Assembly: GCA_017405845.1 (NCBI GenBank)
Contig: JAFQZQ010000035.1
Location: 1 to 35,976 of the forward strand
Reading direction: 5' to 3'
DNA from: Mogibacterium sp.
GTDB taxonomy: Bacteria > Bacillota > Clostridia > Peptostreptococcales > Anaerovoracaceae
Length of the DNA: 35,976 nucleotides
Positions within the stretch are counted from its first letter, which is position 1. Every line of letters starts with the position of its first letter. Made by a program: the position numbers and the translations under genes. Of the stretch, positions 5,934 to 13,371 are shown in pieces. Below the pieces are notes generated by a model, which was not told the DNA's origin, did no database searches, and worked only from the letters and a program-made list of their open reading frames with translations.

Positions 5934-7313
5934 ATGATACCTAGCATTTTCAACGACGTTTTGGGACCGGTCATGAGAGGGCCGTCCTCGTCGCATGTTG
6001 CGGGCGGAGCTCGCATTGCCGCGCTTGTGAGGCAGGCGGCGGATGACGACCCGCGCAGAGTGACAGTCACTTTTGATCCGGCCGGATCGCTTGCGGAGTC
6101 GCACGACGGCCACGGCACGGACATGGGCTTTGCCTGCGGAATTATGGGCATTCCGATCACCGACCCGCGCGTGGATGACTGGCAGTCGCTCCTGGCTGAG
6201 AGCGGCATCGAGCTGGAGTACCGCATCGAGCCGTTTGGCGCGGAGCACCCGAACCATTACAGGGTTGACGTGGAGACAGGCTCCGGCAAATCGATTCGCG
6301 TTGACGCTGTATCGACCGGCGGTGGGGCTATCGAGCTCATTGGCATTAACGGCTGCAGCGTGTCGGTGCACGGCGACAAAGAAGAGACCGTGGAGCTGCC
6401 AACGGGCGAGAGCTTCCATTTTACTCAGGTAATGCCGGTGGGCGCCTGCGTAGACGATGCATGCGAAAGGTGCCTGTCCCCGGAAGGGGCGTCTAACTCT
6501 GCCCTCTGGGAGTTGGCGCTCGAGTACGAAAGCAAGCGTGACGGCCTGGATCCGGATGCGGTTTACGCTCTTATGAAGGATCTGTACGGGATCATGTCGG
6601 ATTCGCTGGCGGCGGGTCTGGCCGGAACCGACTACGAGGCGAGGGTGCTGCCGATGCAGTCGCACCTTATTGAGAAGAACGCGGCAAGGCTCGTGCCGGG
6701 CGATATGGTCAATACCGCAATCAGATATATAAGTGCAATAATGGAGAACAAAAGCGCCATGGGGGTGTTTGTTGCGGCGCCTACGGCGGGATCCGCAGGA
6801 TGCCTGCCGGGGACCGTGCTGGCCCTGCGCGATGTGCTTGGGATTGACGAGGATACAGTCGTGAAGGGGCTGCTGGCGGCAGGACTGATAGGTGTATTAT
6901 TTGCCGGTCAGGCGACTTTCGCGGCTGAGGCGGCGGGCTGCCAGGTGGAGTGCGGTGCAGGTTCCGGAATGGCCGCGGCCGCTATATGCCAGATGATGGG
7001 TGGGAGCGCACGCGAATGCGTGGACGCCGCATCTTTTGCGCTCCAGGGAATCACCGGTCTGGCGTGCGATCCGGTAGCCAACAGGGTCGAGGTACCATGC
7101 CTAAACAAGAATATCCTCTGCGGTATGAACGCAATCAGCAGCGCGAATGTGATATTGGCGGGCTACGACAAGGTGATCCCGCTCGATGAGACCATATGCG
7201 CCATTTACGACATAGGCACCAAGCTCCCGCAGGAGCTCCGCTGCACATACGGCGGCCTCGGCAAAACGCCGACATCCAACGAGATCCGGCAGAGACTGGA
7301 CGGGTCCAACTAA
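5934..7313 (+). CDS. sdaA: L-serine ammonia-lyase, Fe-S type, beta and alpha fused
   Basis: Deaminates L-serine to pyruvate and ammonia with a [4Fe-4S] cluster. At 459 residues it matches the single-chain layout (beta domain first, then alpha). The beta domain starts with GPSSSHVAGGARI and has HDGHGTDMGF. The alpha domain has AAPTAGSAGCLPG (281-293) and three candidate cluster cysteines: Cys336 (AGCQVE), Cys378 (ACDPVA) and Cys389 (VEVPC). Motif spelling departs from the E. coli type, so a related hydroxy-amino-acid substrate is possible. The start at 5934 has GAGGAGG just ahead. Residues 179-188 are encoded by an in-frame REP-like unit (6468-6497) in the linker between the two domains. Cytosolic. 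Confidence 0.88.
   Translation: MIPSIFNDVLGPVMRGPSSSHVAGGARIAALVRQAADDDPRRVTVTFDPAGSLAESHDGHGTDMGFACGIMGIPITDPRVDDWQSLLAESGIELEYRIEPFGAEHPNHYRVDVETGSGKSIRVDAVSTGGGAIELIGINGCSVSVHGDKEETVELPTGESFHFTQVMPVGACVDDACERCLSPEGASNSALWELALEYESKRDGLDPDAVYALMKDLYGIMSDSLAAGLAGTDYEARVLPMQSHLIEKNAARLVPGDMVNTAIRYISAIMENKSAMGVFVAAPTAGSAGCLPGTVLALRDVLGIDEDTVVKGLLAAGLIGVLFAGQATFAAEAAGCQVECGAGSGMAAAAICQMMGGSARECVDAASFALQGITGLACDPVANRVEVPCLNKNILCGMNAISSANVILAGYDKVIPLDETICAIYDIGTKLPQELRCTYGGLGKTPTSNEIRQRLDGSN
6468..6497. repeat. REP-like unit inside the serine dehydratase gene
   Basis: AGGTGCCTGTCCCCGGAAGG followed by GGCGTCTAAC. From TCCCCGG to CTAAC it is identical to the intergenic unit at 1551-1571. It is translated in frame as RCLSPEGASN with no stop. 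The same unit read in other frames would give a TAA, so frame preservation matters. Confidence 0.85.
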
Positions 7314-7321
7314 TTAGCTGC

Positions 7322-7891
7322 ATGATTTACCTGATACTCGCATTTTGCTCCAGCGCCCTCATCTCGATCATCATGAGGCTGGGCGAGGGGCGTATCCAAA
7401 ACAACATATCCACCCTTGCGGTAAGCGCGATCGTACTGGTGAATGGCGGTGACGGCAGTGACGACTTGAAGACCACGCTGACTGCGCCTAAGGCGCTCGT
7501 TCTGCTCCTGCTGGTGGGAGGCTCCGGCGACGCGATGGCCAAAATCTATGAGGAGCTCGGTCCGGCGGAGTACAATTCGCAGTACCTCCTGTACACGTTT
7601 GCTGCTGCGCTGGTGATCTGCGCGCTGACGGCGGCTGCGAAAGGCCAGCGGCTTGCGCTCCCGGATATAATTTACGGGAGCCTGGTGGGGATACCGAACT
7701 ACTATTCAGCCAGATTTCTGCTGCTCTCGCTGTCTCATGTGCCGGCCGTGATAGCGTATCCGGTGTTCAGCGTTGGGACCATCCTGCTTGTGGGAGTGGC
7801 CGGTGCGCTGATATTCCGCGAGCGGCTGACGCGGAGGCAGAGCATAGCGATAGTGATCATCGCAGCGGCGATGGTGCTTCTGAATACATAA
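7322..7891 (+). CDS. DMT/EamA-type transporter, internally shortened
   Basis: A 189-residue integral membrane protein. The N-terminal helix (IYLILAFCSSALISIIMRLG) and the C-terminal half (helices around 60-75, 90-107, 115-135, 138-160 and 168-188, with GIPNYYSARFLLLSLSHVPA and FRERLTRRQ) look like a drug/metabolite-family transporter. Such proteins usually have about 280-300 residues and 9-10 helices. Here the text passes directly from NNISTLAV to SAIVLVNGG, as if helices 2-4 had been lost by an in-frame deletion. That judgement rests on my recollection of the family. It is the last gene of the operon, 9 bases after the dehydratase, with a weak ribosome site. It may be a decayed serine or amino-acid exporter, or a small paired DMT subunit. 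Confidence 0.65.
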   Translation: MIYLILAFCSSALISIIMRLGEGRIQNNISTLAVSAIVLVNGGDGSDDLKTTLTAPKALVLLLLVGGSGDAMAKIYEELGPAEYNSQYLLYTFAAALVICALTAAAKGQRLALPDIIYGSLVGIPNYYSARFLLLSLSHVPAVIAYPVFSVGTILLVGVAGALIFRERLTRRQSIAIVIIAAAMVLLNT

Positions 7892-7932
7892 CAGTCTGCC
7901 CGTTTTTGTTGAAAGACAGAGCCTTAAATCAA

Positions 7933-7941
7933 TGATATATT
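7933..7941 (+). promoter_or_regulatory. Possible extended -10 promoter of the kinase operon
   Basis: TGATATATT lies about 57 bases before the ATG at 7998, with no -35. A second candidate, TGATATCAT (7975-7983), would give a very short leader. The 106-base gap between 7891 and 7998 holds no other gene and no clear terminator. Confidence 0.35.
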
Positions 7942-7997
7942 TAAAGCGGATAACTACTTGCTAGCCGCATTTTTTGATATCATTACAACACAGACAT

Positions 7998-9050
7998 ATG
8001 AAAAACACTAATGATACATACTTGCTGAGAAGCTGGAGAAACACTCTCGATCACCTGATACTGGTGACGGGCACCAGCCTCTCTGAGGTCGCCGTGTATA
8101 TTGGCGGTGCCCGCCCGGATGGAAACCCGGGATTTTACCAGAAAATGCCGCGGAAGCGGTCAACGTTCATTGGCATCGGCATGGCGTTCAGACAGCCGGT
8201 AGAGGTGATAAACCAATGGCTCACCGACTACGCGCGCAAGCGCAGGCTCTATGCGAAAGACATAAGCGAGGATCTCGTCTGGCTCTACCTCATAAACGCC
8301 AACCTGAATGACACATCGGGCAGCGTCAATTACTTTCTGCGTTACGAGGAGTTCCAGGCGGTTGCATATGCGGTTTTCCGCGAGAGGTGGGACGAGATCA
8401 GTCTCGGGCTCGAGGACACCGCTGATGTTGAGATCAGCCTCGGGCAGGCGGAGTACGGTCCGCAGTATGACGGAATCAAGGAGTTCGTGGCGCAGCACAT
8501 GGACGCGTTCAGCAGCGCATACGCGAAGCCGCGCGCAATGCTGGACCGCTGGCTCAAACAGGTGATCAGCACGTGCCGCGAGGACCCGGAGCAGACGGTC
8601 ATCAGCAGTCTCAATTCGATGCGCGGCTGGCTCGATGACAGCATGATCAACTTCCTGAGCGGCGACTGCAGCACGGTCAACGTTATCGACCGCAAGACAG
8701 GTAAGAGAAGTATAAATATAAAGCGCATGCCGAAGAGCCGCCGCAAGTACATATCGATGTGTCTGGCGCTCGGCATGACCACGAACGATATCGATGAGTT
8801 TCTCGAAATGATGGGCTATGCTCCGATCGACGTCAGCGACAGGGACGAGGGAAAGCTGCTGGCGGCGCTCATGGAGTGGGAGAACACACACCTGCTTCAG
8901 CGTGCCTATAAAAATCTGCATTTTAAGGGTGATGCCAGAATAGAGCTGAGCCGCGAGGAGGAGTTCCGGGCGGTGCGCGACATGCTGCAGCTGAAGAGCG
9001 ATCTCGAGGAAGTGTATAAACAGAAGGATCAGGAATTCATATACGTTTAG
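7998..9050 (+). CDS. Unknown protein with a duplicated helical (HTH-like) domain
   Basis: A 350-residue cytosolic protein with no signal peptide, not assigned to a named family. It carries two diverged copies of one domain: residues 12-103 (SWRNTLDHLI, MPRKRSTFIGIGMAFRQP, VINQWLTDYARKRRLYAKDI) and 207-297 (SMRGWLDDSM, MPKSRRKYISMCLALGMT, IDEFLEMMGYAPIDVSDRDE). Each has a basic PRKR/PKSR turn, a helix ending in a hydrophobic-Gly-Met pair, and a helix then a D/E-rich stretch. The GYAPIDVSDRDE segment resembles the end of XRE-type HTH regulators of clostridia. A charged helical tail closes the protein. It heads the operon with the secreted Ig-like protein, the kinase and the amidase, so a cytosolic partner or substrate of the kinase is a reasonable guess. 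The ATG at 7998 has no clear ribosome site. Confidence 0.6.
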   Translation: MKNTNDTYLLRSWRNTLDHLILVTGTSLSEVAVYIGGARPDGNPGFYQKMPRKRSTFIGIGMAFRQPVEVINQWLTDYARKRRLYAKDISEDLVWLYLINANLNDTSGSVNYFLRYEEFQAVAYAVFRERWDEISLGLEDTADVEISLGQAEYGPQYDGIKEFVAQHMDAFSSAYAKPRAMLDRWLKQVISTCREDPEQTVISSLNSMRGWLDDSMINFLSGDCSTVNVIDRKTGKRSINIKRMPKSRRKYISMCLALGMTTNDIDEFLEMMGYAPIDVSDRDEGKLLAALMEWENTHLLQRAYKNLHFKGDARIELSREEEFRAVRDMLQLKSDLEEVYKQKDQEFIYV

Positions 9051-9073
9051 CGCGCTGCGTACGGAGGATAAGG

Positions 9074-10477
9074 ATGCGACCTGCAATCTCGAATAATCGA
9101 ATAATTGCAGCTGCAGTTGCCATAGGGCTTCTTGCGGTCGCTCTTTGTTTTGTTGTGCCGCAAGCGGCTTTTGCTGCGGATAACACGAATCTCTCGCCAC
9201 GGCACATATGGTTCACGTACGGCTACACAGAGTGCACCGGCGAGTCGCACCCTTGCATTGAGGATTACATAGCATATTACGAAAGCACAGAATCAACGTA
9301 TCCGGAGTATTATGGCGTTACGATGATGGCTTGCGACTCCGATCATGTAGTTCAAGTGATGGGCGACGGGGTGACGGCAGACAATCTGACGCTGACATCA
9401 TCGAATCCGGCTGTGCTGGATATAGATAATGAAGGAAATGTAACGGTCAGGAAGACCGGAAAGGCCGAGATAACGGCGACGGTGGCGGCCGATGACAAAT
9501 ATAAAGAGTGCAGCGTACATCTGGGAGTGACCGTAGACAAACATGACGGCTGGGTCGGAACGAGCGCGGTGCATTACGCAGGCCGCTCGCCTGCATGGGG
9601 ACTCGATCTCGATACTGCTGACGGGTCGCAGCAACTGGTAGTAGCGCTCAGGCCGGGAGCCGGCATCCGCTATTCGTCGAGTAATCCGGATGTGGCATAT
9701 GTGGACGCGGATGGATTGGTCACGCCGGCAGCACCGGGTGAAGCTCTCTTGCGCTTTGATGTTGATGACGGTGGAGGCAAGTATAAGCCGGGGTATTTCG
9801 TTGAATCGATCACGGTCACCGGTGAGGACCTGCGAAAGACACAGGAGATAACGGGCGATCTTGGTCCTTTCACTATCGACTGGCATGATGGCCTGGCTCT
9901 GGACCTGCACGCTCAGACCGCACTCAGCTATTCGGTTGTAAGCGGCAGCAAGATCGTCCGGTCTGTCAATCAGAATGGCTTGGTGAGTTTCACAGGCAAG
10001 GGCACAGCCCGCATCAAGGTGACAGCCGCTCAGTCGGCAGAATATAAGTCGGCAGAGGTTTATATAGACATAACAGCGCGGGACTATGAAGAGGAGGCTG
10101 CGCAGCAGGCGGCCGAAGAAGAAGCCAGGCAGAAAGCCGAGGCAGAAGCTGCGCGCCAGGCAGCACTGAAAGCAGAGATCGCAAAGGCGAAATCCCTCAA
10201 GCGGCCGACGTTTAAGGCCCGCGCGCTCAGTGGAAGACGCATCAAGCTGACCTGGGGCAAGGTGGCAAACACAGATGGTTACATCCTGTACATCAAATAC
10301 CCGGGCAGTAAAAAGTATGTAAAGGCGCTTAGAAAAAATGCGACGGTCAAGTCCGTCACACACAAGGGGCTCAGCAGGGGCAGAGTGTATAGATACAAGG
10401 TGAGGGCCTACAAGAAAGTTAACGGCAAGGTTTACTACGGGCCATTCTCAGTAGTCAGGAAGGCCAGGGCCAGATAG
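9074..10477 (+). CDS. Secreted Ig-like (BIG2) and FN3 protein
   Basis: 467 residues, exported by a signal peptide cleaved near AAFA-AD (about 34). Three Ig-like group 2 modules follow: one around 95-155 (SSNPAVLDIDNEGNVTV and on), one at 190-250 (SSNPDVAYVDADGLVTP) and one at 265-335 (NQNGLVSFTGKGTARIKV). An Ala/Glu-rich helix at 337-372 acts as a stalk, and an FN3 domain with a lysine/arginine-rich C-terminus ends the protein. No LPXTG or lipobox is seen. An early cysteine-containing segment (42-75) is unlike any domain I know. GGAGG lies well placed before the ATG. Six bases separate its stop from the kinase ATG. The kinase carries the same type of Ig-like module, so the two may share an extracellular target. 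Confidence 0.8.
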   Translation: MRPAISNNRIIAAAVAIGLLAVALCFVVPQAAFAADNTNLSPRHIWFTYGYTECTGESHPCIEDYIAYYESTESTYPEYYGVTMMACDSDHVVQVMGDGVTADNLTLTSSNPAVLDIDNEGNVTVRKTGKAEITATVAADDKYKECSVHLGVTVDKHDGWVGTSAVHYAGRSPAWGLDLDTADGSQQLVVALRPGAGIRYSSSNPDVAYVDADGLVTPAAPGEALLRFDVDDGGGKYKPGYFVESITVTGEDLRKTQEITGDLGPFTIDWHDGLALDLHAQTALSYSVVSGSKIVRSVNQNGLVSFTGKGTARIKVTAAQSAEYKSAEVYIDITARDYEEEAAQQAAEEEARQKAEAEAARQAALKAEIAKAKSLKRPTFKARALSGRRIKLTWGKVANTDGYILYIKYPGSKKYVKALRKNATVKSVTHKGLSRGRVYRYKVRAYKKVNGKVYYGPFSVVRKARAR

Positions 10478-10483
10478 AGTCAT

Positions 10484-12232
10484 ATGGATTGCAGAAAATA
10501 TGAGCCGCTGTTTGGCTCATGGTACATAACTGAAGAGCTGGGATCGGGAGCCGAGGGCAGCCTGTACAGGATCTGCCGCACTGACGCGCTGGGTCACAAA
10601 TACTACTCGGCGCTGAAGGTCGTTTCCGTGCCGGAAAAGGAATCGGAGATCGCGTCCCTCATGGCCGGCGGCATGTCGCTCGACGAGGTGGCCGGGTACT
10701 TTGACAGCGTGCTCGAAAACACCACGCAGGAGTTTGAGCTCCTCGCGAAACTCAAGGGCAACAGCAACATCGTCAGCTACGAAGACCACGAGATCTTCAT
10801 GCACGACAACGGCATCGGCTGGGACATCCTCATCAGGCTCGAGGAGCTGACTCCTCTGGTCCGGTATTCGATCGACAATCCGCTCACTGCAGACGAGGTG
10901 GCGCGCATGGGCCGCGACATTTGCAGAGGGCTTGCGTTATGCCGCAGGTACGGCATTGTGCACCGCGACATCAAACCCGACAATATTTTCATTTCGCCGA
11001 GCGGGAGCTACAAGCTTGGCGATTTCGGCATTGCGCGAATCATCGAAAAGTCGACGATCGGGCTTTCGCGCAAGGGCACATACGAGTACATGGCGCCCGA
11101 GGTTTACTGGGGGCGCGATTACGGCGCGTCTGTAGATCTATACTCGCTTGGCATGGTAATGTACCGCTATCTCAACGACGGCCGCATGCCTTTAATGCCA
11201 CCGAGCCCGGAAGTTCTGCACGCCGACGACAGGGAGACTGCTTTCGTCAGGAGGATGAGCGGGAATGAGATACCTGAGCCGCGCTGCGGATCCGACGAGC
11301 TTAAGCGCATTGTGCTGAAGGCGTGCGCATACGAGAGAGCTGACCGCTACCGCGATGCCGAAGAGATGCTGCGGGAGCTGGAGAAAATAGTCAAAGACCC
11401 ATATGAGGAGCTTAGCGAAGTCAGCGGGGAAGCGGGCATCGCAACTGAGGAAAAAGAAGACCGTAATGAGCCTGCCGCTGCAGGCAAACGCGGGTGGAAG
11501 ATATTCGGAATTTTGGCGCTTTTGTGCGCTTTGATCGGCTTTGGGATCTGGTACGCCATACCGAAGGAAGTAGAAGACATTGGGGTCGCCGATGCTGTGA
11601 GCGGCGCGCAGATAGATGGCGCCGCCGAAGTATACATCGGCGACGACCTCACGCTTGCATGTACTGTAACGCCGGACAGGTTCAAGGACGAACCGGTAAC
11701 GCTTATATCCGGCAACGAAAACGTGATTACAGTTGAAAAGAAAGAGATCATGGCCGGCGAAAACGGAGTGCTGCATGCGCTGGCATTAGGTGACGCGTCC
11801 CTGACTATGACCGCAAAGGAGTACTCAGAGGAGATTTCTGTAAGCGTGGTGCCGAAGGTCACATCGATTGGAGGCATAGACGAAAAGATCAGCCTCACAA
11901 CTGGTGACACGCAAACTCTCAAGCCGGCGCTCGCACCTGATAAATTCAAAGACGAGCCGGTGACATACAAATCCGGCGACAAGAAGGTAGCTACTGTATC
12001 CAAAGACGGATTGCTCACAGCGGTTGCGGCCGGTGAGACTACACTGACCGTCACATCAGGCGGCTGCACTTTCAAAGCATCCGTGAGCGTATCCGACCCG
12101 ATCGTCTACTACGCGCCAACCACAACTTACAAGTCATCGAAGAAGACGTCCTCAAAATCGACGAAGAAAAAGACGAGCAGCTCAAAAGGCAGCAAAGGCT
12201 ACTTCGACTCCAGCGACGACGAACACTTCTAG
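10484..12232 (+). CDS. Transmembrane Ser/Thr kinase with extracellular Ig-like domains
   Basis: 582 residues. The cytosolic kinase domain (about 10-302) has every key motif: glycine loop LGSGAEGSLY (19-28), Lys45 in ALKVV, catalytic HRDIKPDN (150-157), DFG (170-172) and APE (194-196). A roughly 30-residue insert (50-80) between Lys45 and the alpha-C glutamate is a feature I associate with a clostridial kinase subfamily. One membrane helix spans about 329-349. Outside are two Ig-like modules (about 370-455 and 458-545), each with a DRFKDEPVT/DKFKDEPVT strand and GDASLTM/GETTLTV end, then a Ser/Thr/Lys-rich tail (546-582). PASTA domains, usual in PknB-type kinases, are absent. The gene is in an operon with a wall amidase, so control of envelope remodelling is a fair inference. 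Confidence 0.88.
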   Translation: MDCRKYEPLFGSWYITEELGSGAEGSLYRICRTDALGHKYYSALKVVSVPEKESEIASLMAGGMSLDEVAGYFDSVLENTTQEFELLAKLKGNSNIVSYEDHEIFMHDNGIGWDILIRLEELTPLVRYSIDNPLTADEVARMGRDICRGLALCRRYGIVHRDIKPDNIFISPSGSYKLGDFGIARIIEKSTIGLSRKGTYEYMAPEVYWGRDYGASVDLYSLGMVMYRYLNDGRMPLMPPSPEVLHADDRETAFVRRMSGNEIPEPRCGSDELKRIVLKACAYERADRYRDAEEMLRELEKIVKDPYEELSEVSGEAGIATEEKEDRNEPAAAGKRGWKIFGILALLCALIGFGIWYAIPKEVEDIGVADAVSGAQIDGAAEVYIGDDLTLACTVTPDRFKDEPVTLISGNENVITVEKKEIMAGENGVLHALALGDASLTMTAKEYSEEISVSVVPKVTSIGGIDEKISLTTGDTQTLKPALAPDKFKDEPVTYKSGDKKVATVSKDGLLTAVAAGETTLTVTSGGCTFKASVSVSDPIVYYAPTTTYKSSKKTSSKSTKKKTSSSKGSKGYFDSSDDEHF

Positions 12233-12279
12233 TAATTTTCATGCAGGGCAGCCGAATGGACTGCTGCCGTGAGCAACTT

Positions 12280-13308
12280 ATGGATAATAACATGTTTCGA
12301 AAAATCATATATAAAGCGCTTCTGACAATGCTTTCAATAATGCTCGTAGCTACGATGATGCCTGCGATGGCATACGCTGACGACGAAACCGGAGCTGCGA
12401 CAGATCCTCCGACCGGTGAGGTTACGGAGGAGCCGGTCCCTGACGATCCGCAGCCGGCGGACCCGGTGGATCCGGAGCCACAGCCTGAGGAGCCCGTAGA
12501 ACCAGTCGTGCCTGAGGTCCCGCAGATCAGCGTTGCGGTCAAAGGCGCGGGCCTCTGCGTCAAGTGGAAGAAGATCGATGGCGCCAAAACCTACAAGGTA
12601 TACAGAAGCTACAGCAGATATACGGGCTATAAGCTCATTAAGAAGGGCCTCAAAGGTCTCTCGTATAACGATACGAAGGTTGCGTCCGGTAAGAAGGCGT
12701 ACTATAAGGTCCGCGGGCTCAAGGCGAACGGCAAGCATACGAAGTACACAAAGGTCGTGTCCGGCAAGATCTTCAGGGTCTATATCGAGACCGGTCATGG
12801 CACGGGTGATGACGGCAAGTGGGACCCGGGCTGCTCGTGGAACGGCTACCAGGAGGCCAAGCTGATGATCCCTATCTGCAAGGCCGCCACGACTTATCTG
12901 CGGGCGAAGGGGGTCTACGTGTACACCGACGCGTTCAGCAAGAACAACCGTAACCTCAAGGTGACGCTGAAGCAGGTGAAGACGCATAGCGTGAGTGTGC
13001 TCCTGAACGTGCATTGCGATTACTACAAGGCTCCGAGCGGGACGATGCCGCTTTACAGATACGCAGGGCAGAAGAAACTCGCGAAGAGCCTCAACAAAGG
13101 CGTGCACCAGTTCGTGCAGACAAAGAACCGGGGACTCGTGAAGCGCACAGACCTCGACACCCTCAACAAGTCGAAGGACTACTGCACCGCGTGCCTATTC
13201 GAAGTAGGAAGCATAAAGAACGATAACAAGCTTATCCGCACAAAGTACGATGCCTACGGCAAAGGACTGGCCAAAGGCGTGTGCGATTATCTGGGAATAG
13301 AGTGGTAA
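12280..13308 (+). CDS. Secreted FN3 N-acetylmuramoyl-L-alanine amidase (Amidase_3)
   Basis: 342 residues. A zinc enzyme that cuts the bond between MurNAc and the stem peptide of peptidoglycan outside the cell. A signal peptide ends near MAYA-DD (about 33). A Pro/Glu/Asp-rich linker (36-80) and a lysine-rich FN3-like domain (82-155) precede the Amidase_3 domain (156-342). Zinc ligands are His163 (ETGHG), Glu182 (GYQEAKLM) and His225 (NVHCDY); the catalytic glutamate is Glu288 (CLFEVGSI). The ATG at 12280 is my choice; 12292 would also leave a full signal peptide. A small GGCAGC/GCTGCC hairpin (12247-12268) sits between kinase and amidase and might tune downstream expression. The operon ends at the palindromic terminator 13318-13357. 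Confidence 0.85.
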   Translation: MDNNMFRKIIYKALLTMLSIMLVATMMPAMAYADDETGAATDPPTGEVTEEPVPDDPQPADPVDPEPQPEEPVEPVVPEVPQISVAVKGAGLCVKWKKIDGAKTYKVYRSYSRYTGYKLIKKGLKGLSYNDTKVASGKKAYYKVRGLKANGKHTKYTKVVSGKIFRVYIETGHGTGDDGKWDPGCSWNGYQEAKLMIPICKAATTYLRAKGVYVYTDAFSKNNRNLKVTLKQVKTHSVSVLLNVHCDYYKAPSGTMPLYRYAGQKKLAKSLNKGVHQFVQTKNRGLVKRTDLDTLNKSKDYCTACLFEVGSIKNDNKLIRTKYDAYGKGLAKGVCDYLGIEW

Positions 13309-13309
13309 A

Positions 13310-13370
13310 AGAAAAAAGGGACAGGCACCGTTAGTCTACACTAACGGTGCCTGTCCCCCTTTTTTTTTCT
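13310..13370. terminator. Bidirectional terminator made of a REP palindrome (locus 5)
   Basis: GGGACAGGCACCGTTAG (13318-13334), a TCTACA loop and the exact complement CTAACGGTGCCTGTCCC (13341-13357) form a 17-pair stem. It is flanked by an A-rich run on the left and a T-run on the right, so it works for both the amidase operon (+) and the convergent 1285-residue gene (-). The arms are REP sequence. Confidence 0.88.
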
Positions 13371-13371
13371 T

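Noticed and set aside
1514..6497. CRISPR array
   Set aside because: The repeated units are irregularly spaced, occur in both orientations and some are abutted. There are no uniform spacers and no cas genes.
5853..6665. Minus-strand frame of 270 codons opposite the serine dehydratase
   Set aside because: Arg/His-rich antisense shadow in a G/C-rich gene, with no ribosome site.
8160..9200. Minus-strand frame of 346 codons opposite the duplicated-domain gene
   Set aside because: No start signal or recognisable domain, and an odd His/Arg/Leu-rich composition. The + strand frame has internal repeats and operon context.
12334..13107. Minus-strand frame of 257 codons opposite the amidase gene
   Set aside because: The + strand frame encodes all four amidase active-site residues. 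The minus frame is an Arg/Leu-rich shadow.
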